Both the position numbers and the translations under genes were made by a program. The notes under the pieces are model-generated. The model was given only the letters and a program-made list of their open reading frames with translations. It ran no database searches and was not told the DNA's origin. A stretch of 46,631 nucleotides of DNA. It comes from a virus. The stretch is from the IMG/VR virus record IMGVR_UViG_3300041964_000077, positions 1 through 46,631 of that record. One strand, given 5' to 3'. Each line of letters starts with the position of its first letter. Position 1 is the stretch's first letter. This document shows, one piece after another, positions 26,838 through 36,597 of the stretch.

Positions 26838-29800
26838 TCTGATGCTTGCCCTGCTAGTACAGCCGAGTAAGCATGGCGGATATCGTGCTTCCCAGGTTGG
26901 AATCCTCTGTCTTTCAGGTATCGTTCCACTGCGGGTATCTGCTGTGCGATGCTCTGCTGTCCTGATGTGCCATATGTGCGTTGGTTGTCTGGGGAGAACT
27001 GGATGATTCCTTTGTAGGCATTGTCATCTCCACCGAACACATTGGGGTTAAGAGTTCCCCCGCTCTCCCAACTCATTAATGAAGCAAACTCGATTGGGTC
27101 TAATCCTAGTCGTTGTGCCGCTTTCACTAATGCCACTGCTCCTGCTGGGTCGGATTGCACCCGCTCGGCACTGCCGATAGTTCCGCCACGAGGTATTCTT
27201 CCAACCCCACCCACGCTTGGCAACTGAAATTGCCCCTTGCTACCGCTACCGACATTCAAGTTAGTCGAGGCTGTCACACTTGCAAGGGTTCTGTTGGCGG
27301 GTAGGTTCTTCCGATTATCACCATGTCCCGTTTTCATTACAAGGTTACCCTTGGAGTCGTAGATAACAGCATAATTCCCATATCCGCCTCCACTGGCATA
27401 TTCAACCCGTCCACCAGCTACGGATGGCAGCAAGAACTCTGCCCCCTCTGTAGACTTGTCATACAAACCCCGTCCCTTCTTAGGCACGTAATAGTCGAAG
27501 TCCCAGAGCGTTGGATTAGGGCTATGACTGTGGGCAGCATCTATTTGTTCAAGTAGAGCAAATTTCTCCTCTCTAGACGCATCGGTTCGCCAAGTTTTAC
27601 CAGCTACAGCAGCGTTGCTAAACAGCATCTCTCGACCCTGGGCATTGTATGCCGCCGCCATTTGGTCGATTAGCTGAATCGCCATATCCCTGCCGATTGA
27701 CTTGGCTATCTTACTATCGATGTGATAATCAGCGCTTCCACCAATATTCGCGGCTGGTCCAGTGTACAAACCGCTAGCAAAAGCACCCGAACCCGAAGCA
27801 CCTGCACTTCCACCTGTTCCACCAACCAGAGCAAAACTTGTCGCTATTCCCTCTTGTGCTGCCTCTGCTGCGCCGCCGTCTTTTAGTTCTTGAATCTTTT
27901 GTTTAACGGTATCGATTGCATTGCCGATTGAATCAACAATGCTTTGCCCCAATCCAGTGACAGTTTCAGTCACCCCTTTGAAGTCAAAACCCAAGCTAAG
28001 AACTTTGGAGCGAATCTTTTCAACAGAATCAGGGAATAGCCCCAGCCTTGCCAGTAGCTCTGCAACAGCAGCAAGGACGGGATTGAATGATTTCAGTAGT
28101 GCTACTCCAACTATTCCTGCTAGTCGCTGCATCAATATTCCGGGTATCGAGAGCAAGTTATTCCAGCGCTGTTGTAGTTCTAGGTTTTCTTTCGTCCCTA
28201 ACTGAAATTCTTTCTGGACATAGTTCCAGGTGAATCCGATATCAGCCAAGAATTTATTCCAGCCTTGCAATTGAGCGTTTATCCCAGTAAATTCGGCTGA
28301 AACAGACGCTCCTGCATTCTTCGTTTGATTCAATGATTGATTGACAATAACCATCGCCGTATTCAAGTCACGACTAATCCCTACGGCTTCAGCGATCGCA
28401 CCCTTCAGATCCTGAATCCCCGCACTAGCCTGCAATGCATCTACGTCTAGCTTGACTGGTATAGCAGGAATAGATTGAGGCACTAAATCAGACGGCAGTC
28501 CATCAGGTAAGGTACGCATTAACTCATTGCCAGCTCGTATCGTGTCCTCTGCCTGAAATTGATTCTGCAATAGTGCCTGTTTGCGTTGTGTTTCGGCTTG
28601 CTGTGCCGCGTTGATGGAGTCCAGCCCTGAGATGAGGGAATCCACAAAGCCAGAGAAAAAGTTAGCTTGAAATCCTTGCAGCTTGGAGACAAGGCGGTTT
28701 TTCTCGGCGGCGAGAGCAAAACTAGCTTGGCTTGCCTCAACCGTTAGCTCAAGTTCTGCTGTCTGTCGAGTGATACCACGCAAGTACTCATCAACTGACT
28801 TACCCAACTCGTAAAGCTGGATTGCTACCTCTGCCTGAGATTGGGCTAGTTGAGCTTCCTGTTGTGCCACAGTGCCCTCTATCTCCCTGATTTTGGTCAG
28901 GCGCTCATAGAGTAATTTCTCTTCTGGCTTGTTCGATAAGTCTGATAGTCGCTTAAGTTCCTCGACTCCCACTGTTGCGGGGTCGATGCCTTGGTTGAAA
29001 AGTATCTGCTTGTTGTCAGGGGTGTAGACATACTTGTTTAACTGCCCTAGCGCCCCTTGACCGCCCTGTATCTGTGCCTCTAGGCTTCGCTGTTGCAGCA
29101 TCTGCTGGGCGTACTGTGCCTGTCCCGGTGTTAATCCTGGTGAGAGAATCCCGCCAACTTGAGCTTTAGCAATCCTGCCTTGATAGATAGATGTATTGGT
29201 CGCGATCGCAGTGTTGGCGTCCGTGTAGGCTCCTGTTACCTTAGTCAACTGTTCTCGCATTACCTTGATTAGTGAGACTTGACCATCAGCAAAGTTTTCT
29301 AGCTGCTTTTTCTCAGCTTCTAGTTTAGGGATAGACCTACGAGCCGCCTCTTTAAGCAAGTCAGCCTGTTCTCTTGTTATGTCACTTCTTGCCCAAAGCT
29401 CATCAATCGCTTCTAACTCTGCATTGGCTGCCTCAAGCAATCCCTCAACCATTTCCTTCTGATTGCGAACCCGAACATCAATCGCCTCTTTCTGTTTTTT
29501 GATCGACGGCATTCCATTTACATCTGTTTCTTTCTCGGCAGATGAAATAAATGGATCAGCCAGTTTTTTACTAAGTTCTCTTGCCCTTTCCGCGTCTTCC
29601 GGCTTTACTTGAGAATTATTTAAAGTTATGTCAACTCGTTTATTGAATTCTCGGATATCGTCTTGCCTAGATTTGGTGCGAATTCCTGACTGGAACTGAT
29701 TGTAAGTACCTGATATTCTTTCAATCGGATTAAAGTTACGAGAGAATCGCTCCATGAATGTTGTTTGAGAGCGATCGCGATTCAGTTTCTTGTCTAAATT

Positions 29801-31000
29801 ATTGAACGTCTTTGCAGTACTGCCACTAGCTTTGTTTGCCGCTTCTTCTAGTCGCTTAAATTGCTTAATATTTTTCTCGATAGCTGAGTCTAAATTATTA
29901 GATCCTTGGAATGACTGATAAGTGTCGCTAAGTACTTTTAGTGCTATCGATAGAGCTGTTGTCTGAATCGAAAACTTTAGGAATGCCCCCGCCGCCACAC
30001 CAAACCCCGCCGCCAACGCAGGCATCGCCGCTTTGGCAAGTGTCATCACCAATCCAAGGACAGCCGGGAGTTGACGTATGGCTAGCGCACCTAAGACCAA
30101 AGCTATCTTGTCGGCGTTATCAATAGTTAGTTGTAGTAAAGTATTCAGCCCTCTTAGCCCTGTGTTAATCAAGGGCATCAGAGCGCCGCCCAATATTCTT
30201 TGCAATTGAATATTGAGATTAGCTAATCTATTCTCTAAACCTTGGGTAGAACCCGCCGCATCCTCGACGCCGCCCGAAAACTCTGTTTTTAACTGGCGTG
30301 AAAACTTAAGGACTGAATCAGCGCCGCCGTATTGTCCTGTTCTAAGGTTCTTTCTAAAGTCTTCAGGGGTTTCATTTAATGCTCTGGCAAAAATGTTCTG
30401 AGCGCCTGGGAATGCCTCACCGATTTGGAGGTTTACTTCTTCACTTGACAGTACTGGTTTTCCTGCTGCTTGGACAACTCCATACATAAAGCGCTTGCGT
30501 TGTTCTGGTGTTAGCTGTCTAACTAATGCCGCCTCATTTAGTGCCGAAAAAATCTCTTGGGCATTGCTTTCAATCTTGGTTCCTTTTAATGCCCCTGCTA
30601 GTTGGTTGAATGACTCAGTTGCCGTCTGTATGGGAGCATTGAGCCTATCGACTTCTTGACGAACAAACTCTAAGTTTTTGACCCCTTCAGCCGTTGAATT
30701 AGCGGTGAAAACAATTGAGCGCTCTAAGCTGTCAAAAGCTTTAGTTGTTTCGTAAATCTGAGGAGCAAGTCTCGCTAAAACTGGGATAGCGTTAAGGGCT
30801 AAAAAAGCTACCGTAGCACCTTTGATGTTTCTAAGTAATAATCCGAAAGCTGGTTCTGATTGCTTCAGGTTGCCGATAAATTGGCTGAAGTTTAAACCTT
30901 GACCAAAACCTTTGCCGAACTCAGATAGGGTCTTACCCATTGTCTTGAGGGGATTCTCAAGTTTTAGGACACCTACCAAACCACTCCTGACAGCCTGCAA
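26810..31000 (-). CDS. Tail tape measure with cell-wall hydrolase domains
   Basis: A 1396-residue frame. The N-terminal part has the tape-measure N-terminal domain (IFSALNEAALVRQLTPEQRK, PVLSSEEVNLQIGEAFPGAQ, roughly residues 100-190), then a hydrophobic region and long coiled coils. Near the C-terminus are two hydrolase-like domains: an M23-peptidase-like one (WDFDYYVPKKGRGLYD, GYGNYAVIYDSKGNL, KTGHGDN) and a lytic-transglycosylase-like one (GLDPIEFASLMSWESGGTLN with catalytic-type Glu). The TTG start at 31000 is arbitrary; coding continues upstream. Confidence 0.8.
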   Translation of the reverse strand: MQAVRSGLVGVLKLENPLKTMGKTLSEFGKGFGQGLNFSQFIGNLKQSEPAFGLLLRNIKGATVAFLALNAIPVLARLAPQIYETTKAFDSLERSIVFTANSTAEGVKNLEFVRQEVDRLNAPIQTATESFNQLAGALKGTKIESNAQEIFSALNEAALVRQLTPEQRKRFMYGVVQAAGKPVLSSEEVNLQIGEAFPGAQNIFARALNETPEDFRKNLRTGQYGGADSVLKFSRQLKTEFSGGVEDAAGSTQGLENRLANLNIQLQRILGGALMPLINTGLRGLNTLLQLTIDNADKIALVLGALAIRQLPAVLGLVMTLAKAAMPALAAGFGVAAGAFLKFSIQTTALSIALKVLSDTYQSFQGSNNLDSAIEKNIKQFKRLEEAANKASGSTAKTFNNLDKKLNRDRSQTTFMERFSRNFNPIERISGTYNQFQSGIRTKSRQDDIREFNKRVDITLNNSQVKPEDAERARELSKKLADPFISSAEKETDVNGMPSIKKQKEAIDVRVRNQKEMVEGLLEAANAELEAIDELWARSDITREQADLLKEAARRSIPKLEAEKKQLENFADGQVSLIKVMREQLTKVTGAYTDANTAIATNTSIYQGRIAKAQVGGILSPGLTPGQAQYAQQMLQQRSLEAQIQGGQGALGQLNKYVYTPDNKQILFNQGIDPATVGVEELKRLSDLSNKPEEKLLYERLTKIREIEGTVAQQEAQLAQSQAEVAIQLYELGKSVDEYLRGITRQTAELELTVEASQASFALAAEKNRLVSKLQGFQANFFSGFVDSLISGLDSINAAQQAETQRKQALLQNQFQAEDTIRAGNELMRTLPDGLPSDLVPQSIPAIPVKLDVDALQASAGIQDLKGAIAEAVGISRDLNTAMVIVNQSLNQTKNAGASVSAEFTGINAQLQGWNKFLADIGFTWNYVQKEFQLGTKENLELQQRWNNLLSIPGILMQRLAGIVGVALLKSFNPVLAAVAELLARLGLFPDSVEKIRSKVLSLGFDFKGVTETVTGLGQSIVDSIGNAIDTVKQKIQELKDGGAAEAAQEGIATSFALVGGTGGSAGASGSGAFASGLYTGPAANIGGSADYHIDSKIAKSIGRDMAIQLIDQMAAAYNAQGREMLFSNAAVAGKTWRTDASREEKFALLEQIDAAHSHSPNPTLWDFDYYVPKKGRGLYDKSTEGAEFLLPSVAGGRVEYASGGGYGNYAVIYDSKGNLVMKTGHGDNRKNLPANRTLASVTASTNLNVGSGSKGQFQLPSVGGVGRIPRGGTIGSAERVQSDPAGAVALVKAAQRLGLDPIEFASLMSWESGGTLNPNVFGGDDNAYKGIIQFSPDNQRTYGTSGQQSIAQQIPAVERYLKDRGFQPGKHDIRHAYSAVLAGQASERYWECFRF

Positions 31001-31098
31001 TGGGTCGGTGGCTACACTCTTAGCATTCTGAAAAACACTTGCTCCAAAGCCAGAAATGTTATTTCCTATCGTGGAAAACAGATTGCCGAGAGATGAGG

Positions 31099-31116
31099 CG
31101 ACCGGAACTCCGGTCG
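31099..31116. repeat. Palindromic repeat, copy 7 (in frame)
   Basis: CGACCGGAACTCCGGTCG: 8-bp arms around AC. It lies inside the coding sequence that links the two large tape-measure frames and is translated in frame as part of QPTGVPVAS. Confidence 0.85.
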
Positions 31117-31187
31117 GTTGGGAAGGTTGCCGATTGAATAGTGAAGATATTGCATTGCCAGCGGTTGAACTGGCTGATTGAACTTTA

Positions 31188-34148
31188 CTAGCGATACCTT
31201 GGCGTAATCGAGGATTGAAAGCGATTCGCTGCTGTTGCTCCGAGTGCGATACCTCCCGCGCCGAGTCCAGCTAAAATTGCAGGGTTGGCAGCAATCGCGC
31301 TAACTAGCGACGAGATAACAGCACCGCCGCCTGTTGCCGCTTGAGCTGCACCTCCTGACAAGATTGAGCCTGCGACCCCAATCCCACCTAGTCCACCTAG
31401 CATCTGTGGGCTGATGAATCCAGCCTCTGACTGATTCTCGCCCCGCATTGACTTACGAGCGCTAAGGATTCGCTGTGCTACCAGTGCGCTAAAGCCTCGC
31501 TGCCGCCTGAACATTGGACTATTGGCTGTTACTCCAGTTACAGGAGTTCCTGTACCCGCACTAATTTGACTTGGCTCGAATACCCATGATTGAGTAGCCT
31601 GCGCTAGGCTTTGCGCTGATTTAGTTGCCTGTCCCTTCAGGCTTGCTATGATTCGCTTTTCGTCTGCATTGATAGCCTTGACTTCTATCTCTCGAATAGT
31701 GGCACGGACGCTCTGGATGCGAGATGCAACAACCTTGCTTAAATCTCTAGCTCCTTGCAAATCTCCTGACTTAGTTAATCTCTCAACTTCCTCAATCTGC
31801 TTTTGAGTTGAGGCTCGTGTTGCAAGTATTCGGCGTCGCGTTATTTCCGCTGTGGGGTCAGACAGTACACCGGATAATTGCTTGCCAGTGGATGGACTAA
31901 TAGGAGGCGTTGAAAGAAATTGTTGACGCATCAACCGCACTTCCTCAGACTTGCTTAATCGCTTGGCTGTTGTCTGCTGCTCTTGCAAGAATGACGAGAG
32001 TTGAGGAGACGGCTTTAACTGAGCTGACTGCTGTTTAATATTTTTCTTAGGGTCAGCTGACAATGCCTTCTCTAGCTGGTCTGTCATCAAATACAGCTTG
32101 TCTTTGTTCTGTAATAGCTCCTTGGGGATTGGGGTTCCTGACTTAACTAAATTTGCAATTCCTTTCTGGAGTTCATCCAAGTAATTTGTGTATTCTTTGG
32201 CTACTGCATCAATATCATCAGGCAGTCCACTAAATGTAGACTTGCGTAAATAAGCTATAAGTCCTCTTAAGTCCTCGGCTCTCTTGCTTCCTTCACCTTT
32301 ATCTTGTGTATAGAATGCGTACTTGTCATCTTCTTTGCCACCCTGTAGTCTTGAAATAGTGCGCTCTAAGTTAGGTGTTTCACTGCGAGTTTTTATAATT
32401 GCTTGGATGATTTTTGACTGCTTTTCAGGCTCGTATCTTTTAAGGACAGAATCAGGAATATTATACTCAGTGGCTAACTTTTCAGAAGCCATTTTAAATA
32501 GCCGCCTCGTTTGTCCATACTTCTTTTGAGCTTCTAGCGCAGGCTCATAACCTGCGCCTTTCATTGCGATTGCTCCTGCTGAGGATTTTTGCTTAGAAAA
32601 CACGTATTGACTAGTTAAAAATTCTCCTAATTTAGTAAACGAAGAAAGGGTTTTGTCCGTCGAGACATTCACCCCACTTAAGAACTGTTTTAATCGTTTA
32701 GCGTTTTTTTCAACTTCAGGCAGTAAATTATTGAATTCGTAAAGACTTTCTTCGTCTCTGCGAGTGCCTAGTTTTGGTGGTGGCGAAAAACCGGGAACAA
32801 AAGCACTGACCATTTTCTGGGCTTGAGGTGATGATAAATAGCGCTTTAAGTTGTGAGCATCCATCGAACTCACGTCGGCTAAATCTGTGATGATTTTGGT
32901 GTTTTTAGATGGCTTGATAATCCCTGACTGAAACGGAAATCCCAACGGGTCTTGTTTGCCACCGATAGCCAACATATTAGGGTTTTTGCGTTGATCTTCA
33001 GTCAATCCGTACAACCCCGTACCAAAACCTACTCCCTTGGCTTTGCCCCCCATTCGAGTATTGAGATTGATGGCAGAAGCTACGGGAAAGTTACCGCCGC
33101 TAAACGTGACTACTGTTGCTTTCTTCCCTGGTTGGTCACGATCAAACGCTCTCAAGTGGGCGGCTATTTTTATGGCGTCTTTGTTGATTGATTTGTAGTC
33201 AGCAGCAACCCCTGCTAGCTTTTCAAAGTTTTTGAACGTGTCAATCAAGCCATCCGGAGGATTAAAACCACCCTTTTTAAGTAAGTCTAAAAATACACTT
33301 TTCTTGTCAGTTGACCGCCTGTCTGTGTACGTATTGTTAATGGGAATAGCCGTTGAACCAGGGAACACTATACCCGCTTGTTGGGCAATCCGTCTTGAGC
33401 CTCGACCCCTCTCTTGCTGAAAACCTCCAACCCCAAAAACAACACTTTCACCTTCAAAGTTTTTATAGTTAATCTTGGCAGCGCGTCTCTCTACCTCTCG
33501 TTCTGCACCATAGGTTAAAACCCTATTCTTAAGCCGTGCAGGTTGGGCGATTAGTCTAGCCAAGGCTCCAATCGCTTGGAACTCTTTCTTGGGCATCATT
33601 TCATTGACTAGCGCTTGACCAATCTTGGGATCTTTGAGGATATCCCTAGTGGAGACAGCTTTCCTAGATGGATCAGACTTCATTTGCTGCTCATTGAATT
33701 TGACCAGCAACTTTAACTGTTCTTTTGGGCTAGCTGATGAGATATCTACGAACCTTTTTATGCGATCACCCGCTTTCTTGAACGGCTGCACTAGCGGATC
33801 GATAATTCCTTCCTTGACCGCCTGTTTGGGTTTGCCCTGGATAAATGCTCTGTCAATAATTAGCGCTAATCTTTCTTCAAGTGCGTCCAGTTTACGGCTA
33901 AACCTTCGAGGGTCGAGGAACCCGTCAAAAGCTCGACCCATTGCTTTTATGCCCTGGGTAAATTCTTTTGTATTTGGGTAGCCAAGGGATTTACCAACCT
34001 CTCTTACGACTTGCTTAGAGCGTGTGCCGACATATCCCCCTAGGCGTTCACCAGCTTGACCAAGATTGACTTTTCGACGCCTCTCAAACCCCTTAAGCAA
34101 TCCATCGGCAAAAGTAGCTGATAGTCGCTGTCCTATTCCCTCGAACAC
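31188..34148 (-). CDS. Tape measure N-terminal part with hydrolase-like domain
   Basis: A 986-residue frame of the tape-measure locus. Residues 233-440 have the order of an alpha/beta hydrolase: strand and oxyanion-like loop ESVVFGVGGFQQERGRGS, nucleophile elbow TVVTFSGGNF with Ser350, acid GGKQDPLGFP with Asp400, and histidine SMDAHNLKRYL with His432. The rest is helical, ending in a Gly/Ala-rich hydrophobic region. It is joined to 34133-34651 by lengthening the G5 (plus C 34148-34152) and to 26810-31000 by shortening AAA (plus 31218-31220). Confidence 0.65.
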   Translation of the reverse strand: MFEGIGQRLSATFADGLLKGFERRRKVNLGQAGERLGGYVGTRSKQVVREVGKSLGYPNTKEFTQGIKAMGRAFDGFLDPRRFSRKLDALEERLALIIDRAFIQGKPKQAVKEGIIDPLVQPFKKAGDRIKRFVDISSASPKEQLKLLVKFNEQQMKSDPSRKAVSTRDILKDPKIGQALVNEMMPKKEFQAIGALARLIAQPARLKNRVLTYGAEREVERRAAKINYKNFEGESVVFGVGGFQQERGRGSRRIAQQAGIVFPGSTAIPINNTYTDRRSTDKKSVFLDLLKKGGFNPPDGLIDTFKNFEKLAGVAADYKSINKDAIKIAAHLRAFDRDQPGKKATVVTFSGGNFPVASAINLNTRMGGKAKGVGFGTGLYGLTEDQRKNPNMLAIGGKQDPLGFPFQSGIIKPSKNTKIITDLADVSSMDAHNLKRYLSSPQAQKMVSAFVPGFSPPPKLGTRRDEESLYEFNNLLPEVEKNAKRLKQFLSGVNVSTDKTLSSFTKLGEFLTSQYVFSKQKSSAGAIAMKGAGYEPALEAQKKYGQTRRLFKMASEKLATEYNIPDSVLKRYEPEKQSKIIQAIIKTRSETPNLERTISRLQGGKEDDKYAFYTQDKGEGSKRAEDLRGLIAYLRKSTFSGLPDDIDAVAKEYTNYLDELQKGIANLVKSGTPIPKELLQNKDKLYLMTDQLEKALSADPKKNIKQQSAQLKPSPQLSSFLQEQQTTAKRLSKSEEVRLMRQQFLSTPPISPSTGKQLSGVLSDPTAEITRRRILATRASTQKQIEEVERLTKSGDLQGARDLSKVVASRIQSVRATIREIEVKAINADEKRIIASLKGQATKSAQSLAQATQSWVFEPSQISAGTGTPVTGVTANSPMFRRQRGFSALVAQRILSARKSMRGENQSEAGFISPQMLGGLGGIGVAGSILSGGAAQAATGGGAVISSLVSAIAANPAILAGLGAGGIALGATAANRFQSSITPRYR

Positions 34149-34651
34149 CCCCTGAATACAGACGAGATTGCACCACTTGCCGCCTTAAATGGAGCGACGA
34201 TGATTGAGGTGATAGAGGAGAATACTGCTTTAATTGGCGCAAGTAAAACACTTTTGAGTGTGTCGCCTCGATTTACGCTTTTAAATCCTTCAACTACACC
34301 AACTCGAACGGCTTTGGCTATATCTCGTGATGTTTCAGATATATTAGTTTGCTCAAGTTTTATCGAGATTTTCTCTGTTTTCTTAAGGTCATTTATTAAT
34401 TTTTGGGTGGTTTTTAACTCAGTGGCGTCTACCCAAACCTTTAAAGGATTGCGCTTGAAATATGTGTTAGCTTGTGCTACGTGTTCAAGTTTTTTGTTTA
34501 TGTGGCGATTAAGGGCAGTAAGTTGAGTATGGTCAACGGTTGGAACTATATGTAACTTCGGGACTTTGACAGACTGAATCTGCTGTAATCCAGCGTATAA
34601 GCCTGATAAGTCCAGCCCTGTGCCAATGCCGATGCTAGCAACGTAATCCAC
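34133..34651 (-). CDS. Tape measure, extreme N-terminal piece
   Basis: A 172-residue frame with GTG start at 34651 and GAGGTG upstream (DYVASIGIGTGLDLSGLYAG). A beta-rich domain is followed by helices (AASGAISSVFRG). The opening resembles the N-terminus of many long cyanophage tape measures. With one G added it reads ISSVFRGVFEGIGQRLSATF straight into the next frame. This is the likely true start of the tape measure. Confidence 0.6.
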   Translation of the reverse strand: MDYVASIGIGTGLDLSGLYAGLQQIQSVKVPKLHIVPTVDHTQLTALNRHINKKLEHVAQANTYFKRNPLKVWVDATELKTTQKLINDLKKTEKISIKLEQTNISETSRDIAKAVRVGVVEGFKSVNRGDTLKSVLLAPIKAVFSSITSIIVAPFKAASGAISSVFRGCSRE

Positions 34652-34661
34652 TGTTCACCTC

Positions 34662-35429
34662 TTACTTGTAGTGGACTTTTCGCCTGTCCATCAAATTGAT
34701 TTGCTTGGCAACTATCAGCAATTCTTCCTCGGTCGGCAATGCTACCTTCTTAGGCAATGCGCCCCTGTATCCTGCCTGTCTTTGTAAGTCTGAAACCGTG
34801 GATTTAATGTCTTCCGGCTTGCCACCAAAAGCCATCGCCGTCATGTGGAATTTGTCGAGTGATTCCCTAGCTCGAAACTTGACGGCGTGTTCAAATAACA
34901 AGTCAAACTCCCACGAAGGCAAGTCAAGCGCTTGATTTCGTGTTATCCCATACACCCGAAGCATCGTAGGTATAGCTTCTTCTAGGACTTCCCGGCAATG
35001 CGCGATCGCTTGTTGTGTGGCGCTACCCCGGACAGTGGTTGAGAGCTTCGTTTCCTGTGGTTCGTAAACACTGGGCAATTCAGCTAAAGCACCTCGGATA
35101 TTGTTTGCCATCATGCCAGCCCACGCATTCTTAGCTCTATCAGCCGCGTGTTTTTCATCTACTAATCCTCGCAGTGTCAAGCTTTCTTGATTACAGCAAG
35201 CGGCTATGTAGTCAATTGCAACTCCATAAGAAAAACCACTATCTGCTAACTTTGCCTGTGCAATTTGTAGCCTGAGATAGTGGCATTTTTGGAGGGTAAC
35301 GGGATGGGGAACTTGGAAGGTATTACGACCTAAGACGAAGGAGATTTCTGTATCTAGTTCACCAAATAGCAGCAACTCGATAAATTCATCACGCAGTTTG
35401 AGCAACTTTGTCCTTCTTCCGGCTTGCAC
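34662..35429 (-). CDS. Tail assembly chaperone-like, second frame
   Basis: A 255-residue frame directly upstream of the tape measure, overlapping the previous gene by 41 bases in a +1-related frame without a binding site at its GTG. That arrangement is that of the G/GT tail chaperones made by programmed frameshifting, though one deleted base (AAA in GACAAAG) would also fuse them as RKKDKLLKLRDEF. Helical C-terminus (LQRQAGYRGALPKKVALPTE). An internal Cys pair DYIAACCNQ. Confidence 0.6.
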   Translation of the reverse strand: MQAGRRTKLLKLRDEFIELLLFGELDTEISFVLGRNTFQVPHPVTLQKCHYLRLQIAQAKLADSGFSYGVAIDYIAACCNQESLTLRGLVDEKHAADRAKNAWAGMMANNIRGALAELPSVYEPQETKLSTTVRGSATQQAIAHCREVLEEAIPTMLRVYGITRNQALDLPSWEFDLLFEHAVKFRARESLDKFHMTAMAFGGKPEDIKSTVSDLQRQAGYRGALPKKVALPTEEELLIVAKQINLMDRRKVHYK

Positions 35430-36027
35430 CGTTCAGGCTATTTTGGATATCGTCAGAGGGTTCAGATACTGCACTGAGCATTGCAATTTCTTTTTCAGGT
35501 TCGATAGATGCGATCGCTTCAGTTACAGTAGCTTGAGCCTTCTGGATTTCTTGCCTAATTGTCAGCGACAGCTTGGCACAAAATGAGATTCGTTGCAGTC
35601 CAATTCGTTTGTTAATTTCGTGATTATCGCTAATAGTTTTTTGTAATTTCTCTTTGAATTCAGCTAACTTTTCTTCTATGAGGTCAATAATTACATGAGG
35701 TTCAGTTTCAATATGTGCGCTGATGTAATCGAGATTTGCGTTAAGCATATCCTTGTCTTGGCGAAGTCCTACCAATGCCGCCTGCTGATAGGTTTCTTCG
35801 GTGACAGCTTCGCCTGCTTCTTGGCGCTGTTGAACTTTGATAATAGGCTCAAAGAATCTTTGCAACATTGCATTCGACCGAGCCAGTAATTTGTGAGAAG
35901 TATCACTCAAAGCCGAAGTATCGTAAATATCAAACTCTTTCTTGCCAATAGAAAAGCTAGCGATTGGCTCTTGAAGTCGTGAGCAAATCTCGAAAAGTTC
36001 GTCACCGTTTAATATTTTCTTAGTCAT
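35389..36027 (-). CDS. Tail assembly chaperone-like, first frame
   Basis: A 212-residue helical acidic protein from ATG 36027 with AGG eight bases upstream. It follows the tail tube gene, precedes the tape measure and overlaps 34662-35429 by 41 bases: the position of the first tail-assembly chaperone in siphophages. Sequence conservation in this role is low, so the call rests on position and overlap. Confidence 0.6.
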   Translation of the reverse strand: MTKKILNGDELFEICSRLQEPIASFSIGKKEFDIYDTSALSDTSHKLLARSNAMLQRFFEPIIKVQQRQEAGEAVTEETYQQAALVGLRQDKDMLNANLDYISAHIETEPHVIIDLIEEKLAEFKEKLQKTISDNHEINKRIGLQRISFCAKLSLTIRQEIQKAQATVTEAIASIEPEKEIAMLSAVSEPSDDIQNSLNGASRKKDKVAQTA

Positions 36028-36463
36028 TGTCAACACCTACTCCGAATAGAGTGTAATCGCCTCGAATCACTTTAGGTAGTGCCAACTCAGGTGGCGGCGG
36101 GAATGCGTCAATCACCAAGCCAGTTGAGGTTTGCTCGGTATTTGAGAAAGTAAAGTTTGCATCCTGAGTACGCAAAGCTGCATAGGGAGAGTACCACCAC
36201 AAATCAGGATTTCTAGATGGCCCTTCGCAAGATGCTGCCTTTAACAAAATCGGGAACTTGTCAACAGGGCAACCTGCTCTATCGTAGAAACCCAGTGCCT
36301 TACGACTGCGGTCTTCCTCGTCATAAATCATTGATGCGCCATGATAAGCAAGCTCAAAGATTTCTAGCGCATCCCCACCCCACACTCTGGCTAGACTGAA
36401 AGCCATACTCCAGGTATATCCCGACACGATCTGATCGGCGGGTGCAGTGCTAGCCTGCGTCAT
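36020..36463 (-). CDS. Major tail (tube) protein
   Basis: A 147-residue protein of tail-tube size: SGYTWSMAFSLARVWGGDAL, then KFPILLKAASCEGPSRNPDL, WWYSPYAALRTQDANFTFSN and TGLVIDAFPPPPELALPK. Mixed beta composition and the place before the chaperones fit the major tail protein that polymerises around the tape measure. ATG overlaps the stop of the gene before (ATGA). Confidence 0.6.
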   Translation of the reverse strand: MTQASTAPADQIVSGYTWSMAFSLARVWGGDALEIFELAYHGASMIYDEEDRSRKALGFYDRAGCPVDKFPILLKAASCEGPSRNPDLWWYSPYAALRTQDANFTFSNTEQTSTGLVIDAFPPPPELALPKVIRGDYTLFGVGVDND

Positions 36464-36594
36464 TGCTCGGTGAAAGTCTCAGTGTCGGTGATAGTCGCTG
36501 TACCCATCTGGTCATCTGGCGTCAAGACTATTTCGCCCTCGCTGCCAAATTTTAGATAAATGTAGACAGGCCCAGTAAATAAATTTCGCGGCAT
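36460..36594 (-). CDS. Small tail-region protein, 44 aa
   Basis: A 44-residue beta-rich ORF (MPRNLFTGPVYIYLKFGSEG...TATITDTETFTEQ), with GGAGGGG upstream and ATGA overlap with the tail tube gene. Too short for routine calling but strongly supported by its spacing. It may be part of the tail tube or a neck protein. Confidence 0.55.
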   Translation of the reverse strand: MPRNLFTGPVYIYLKFGSEGEIVLTPDDQMGTATITDTETFTEQ

Positions 36595-36597
36595 TAG

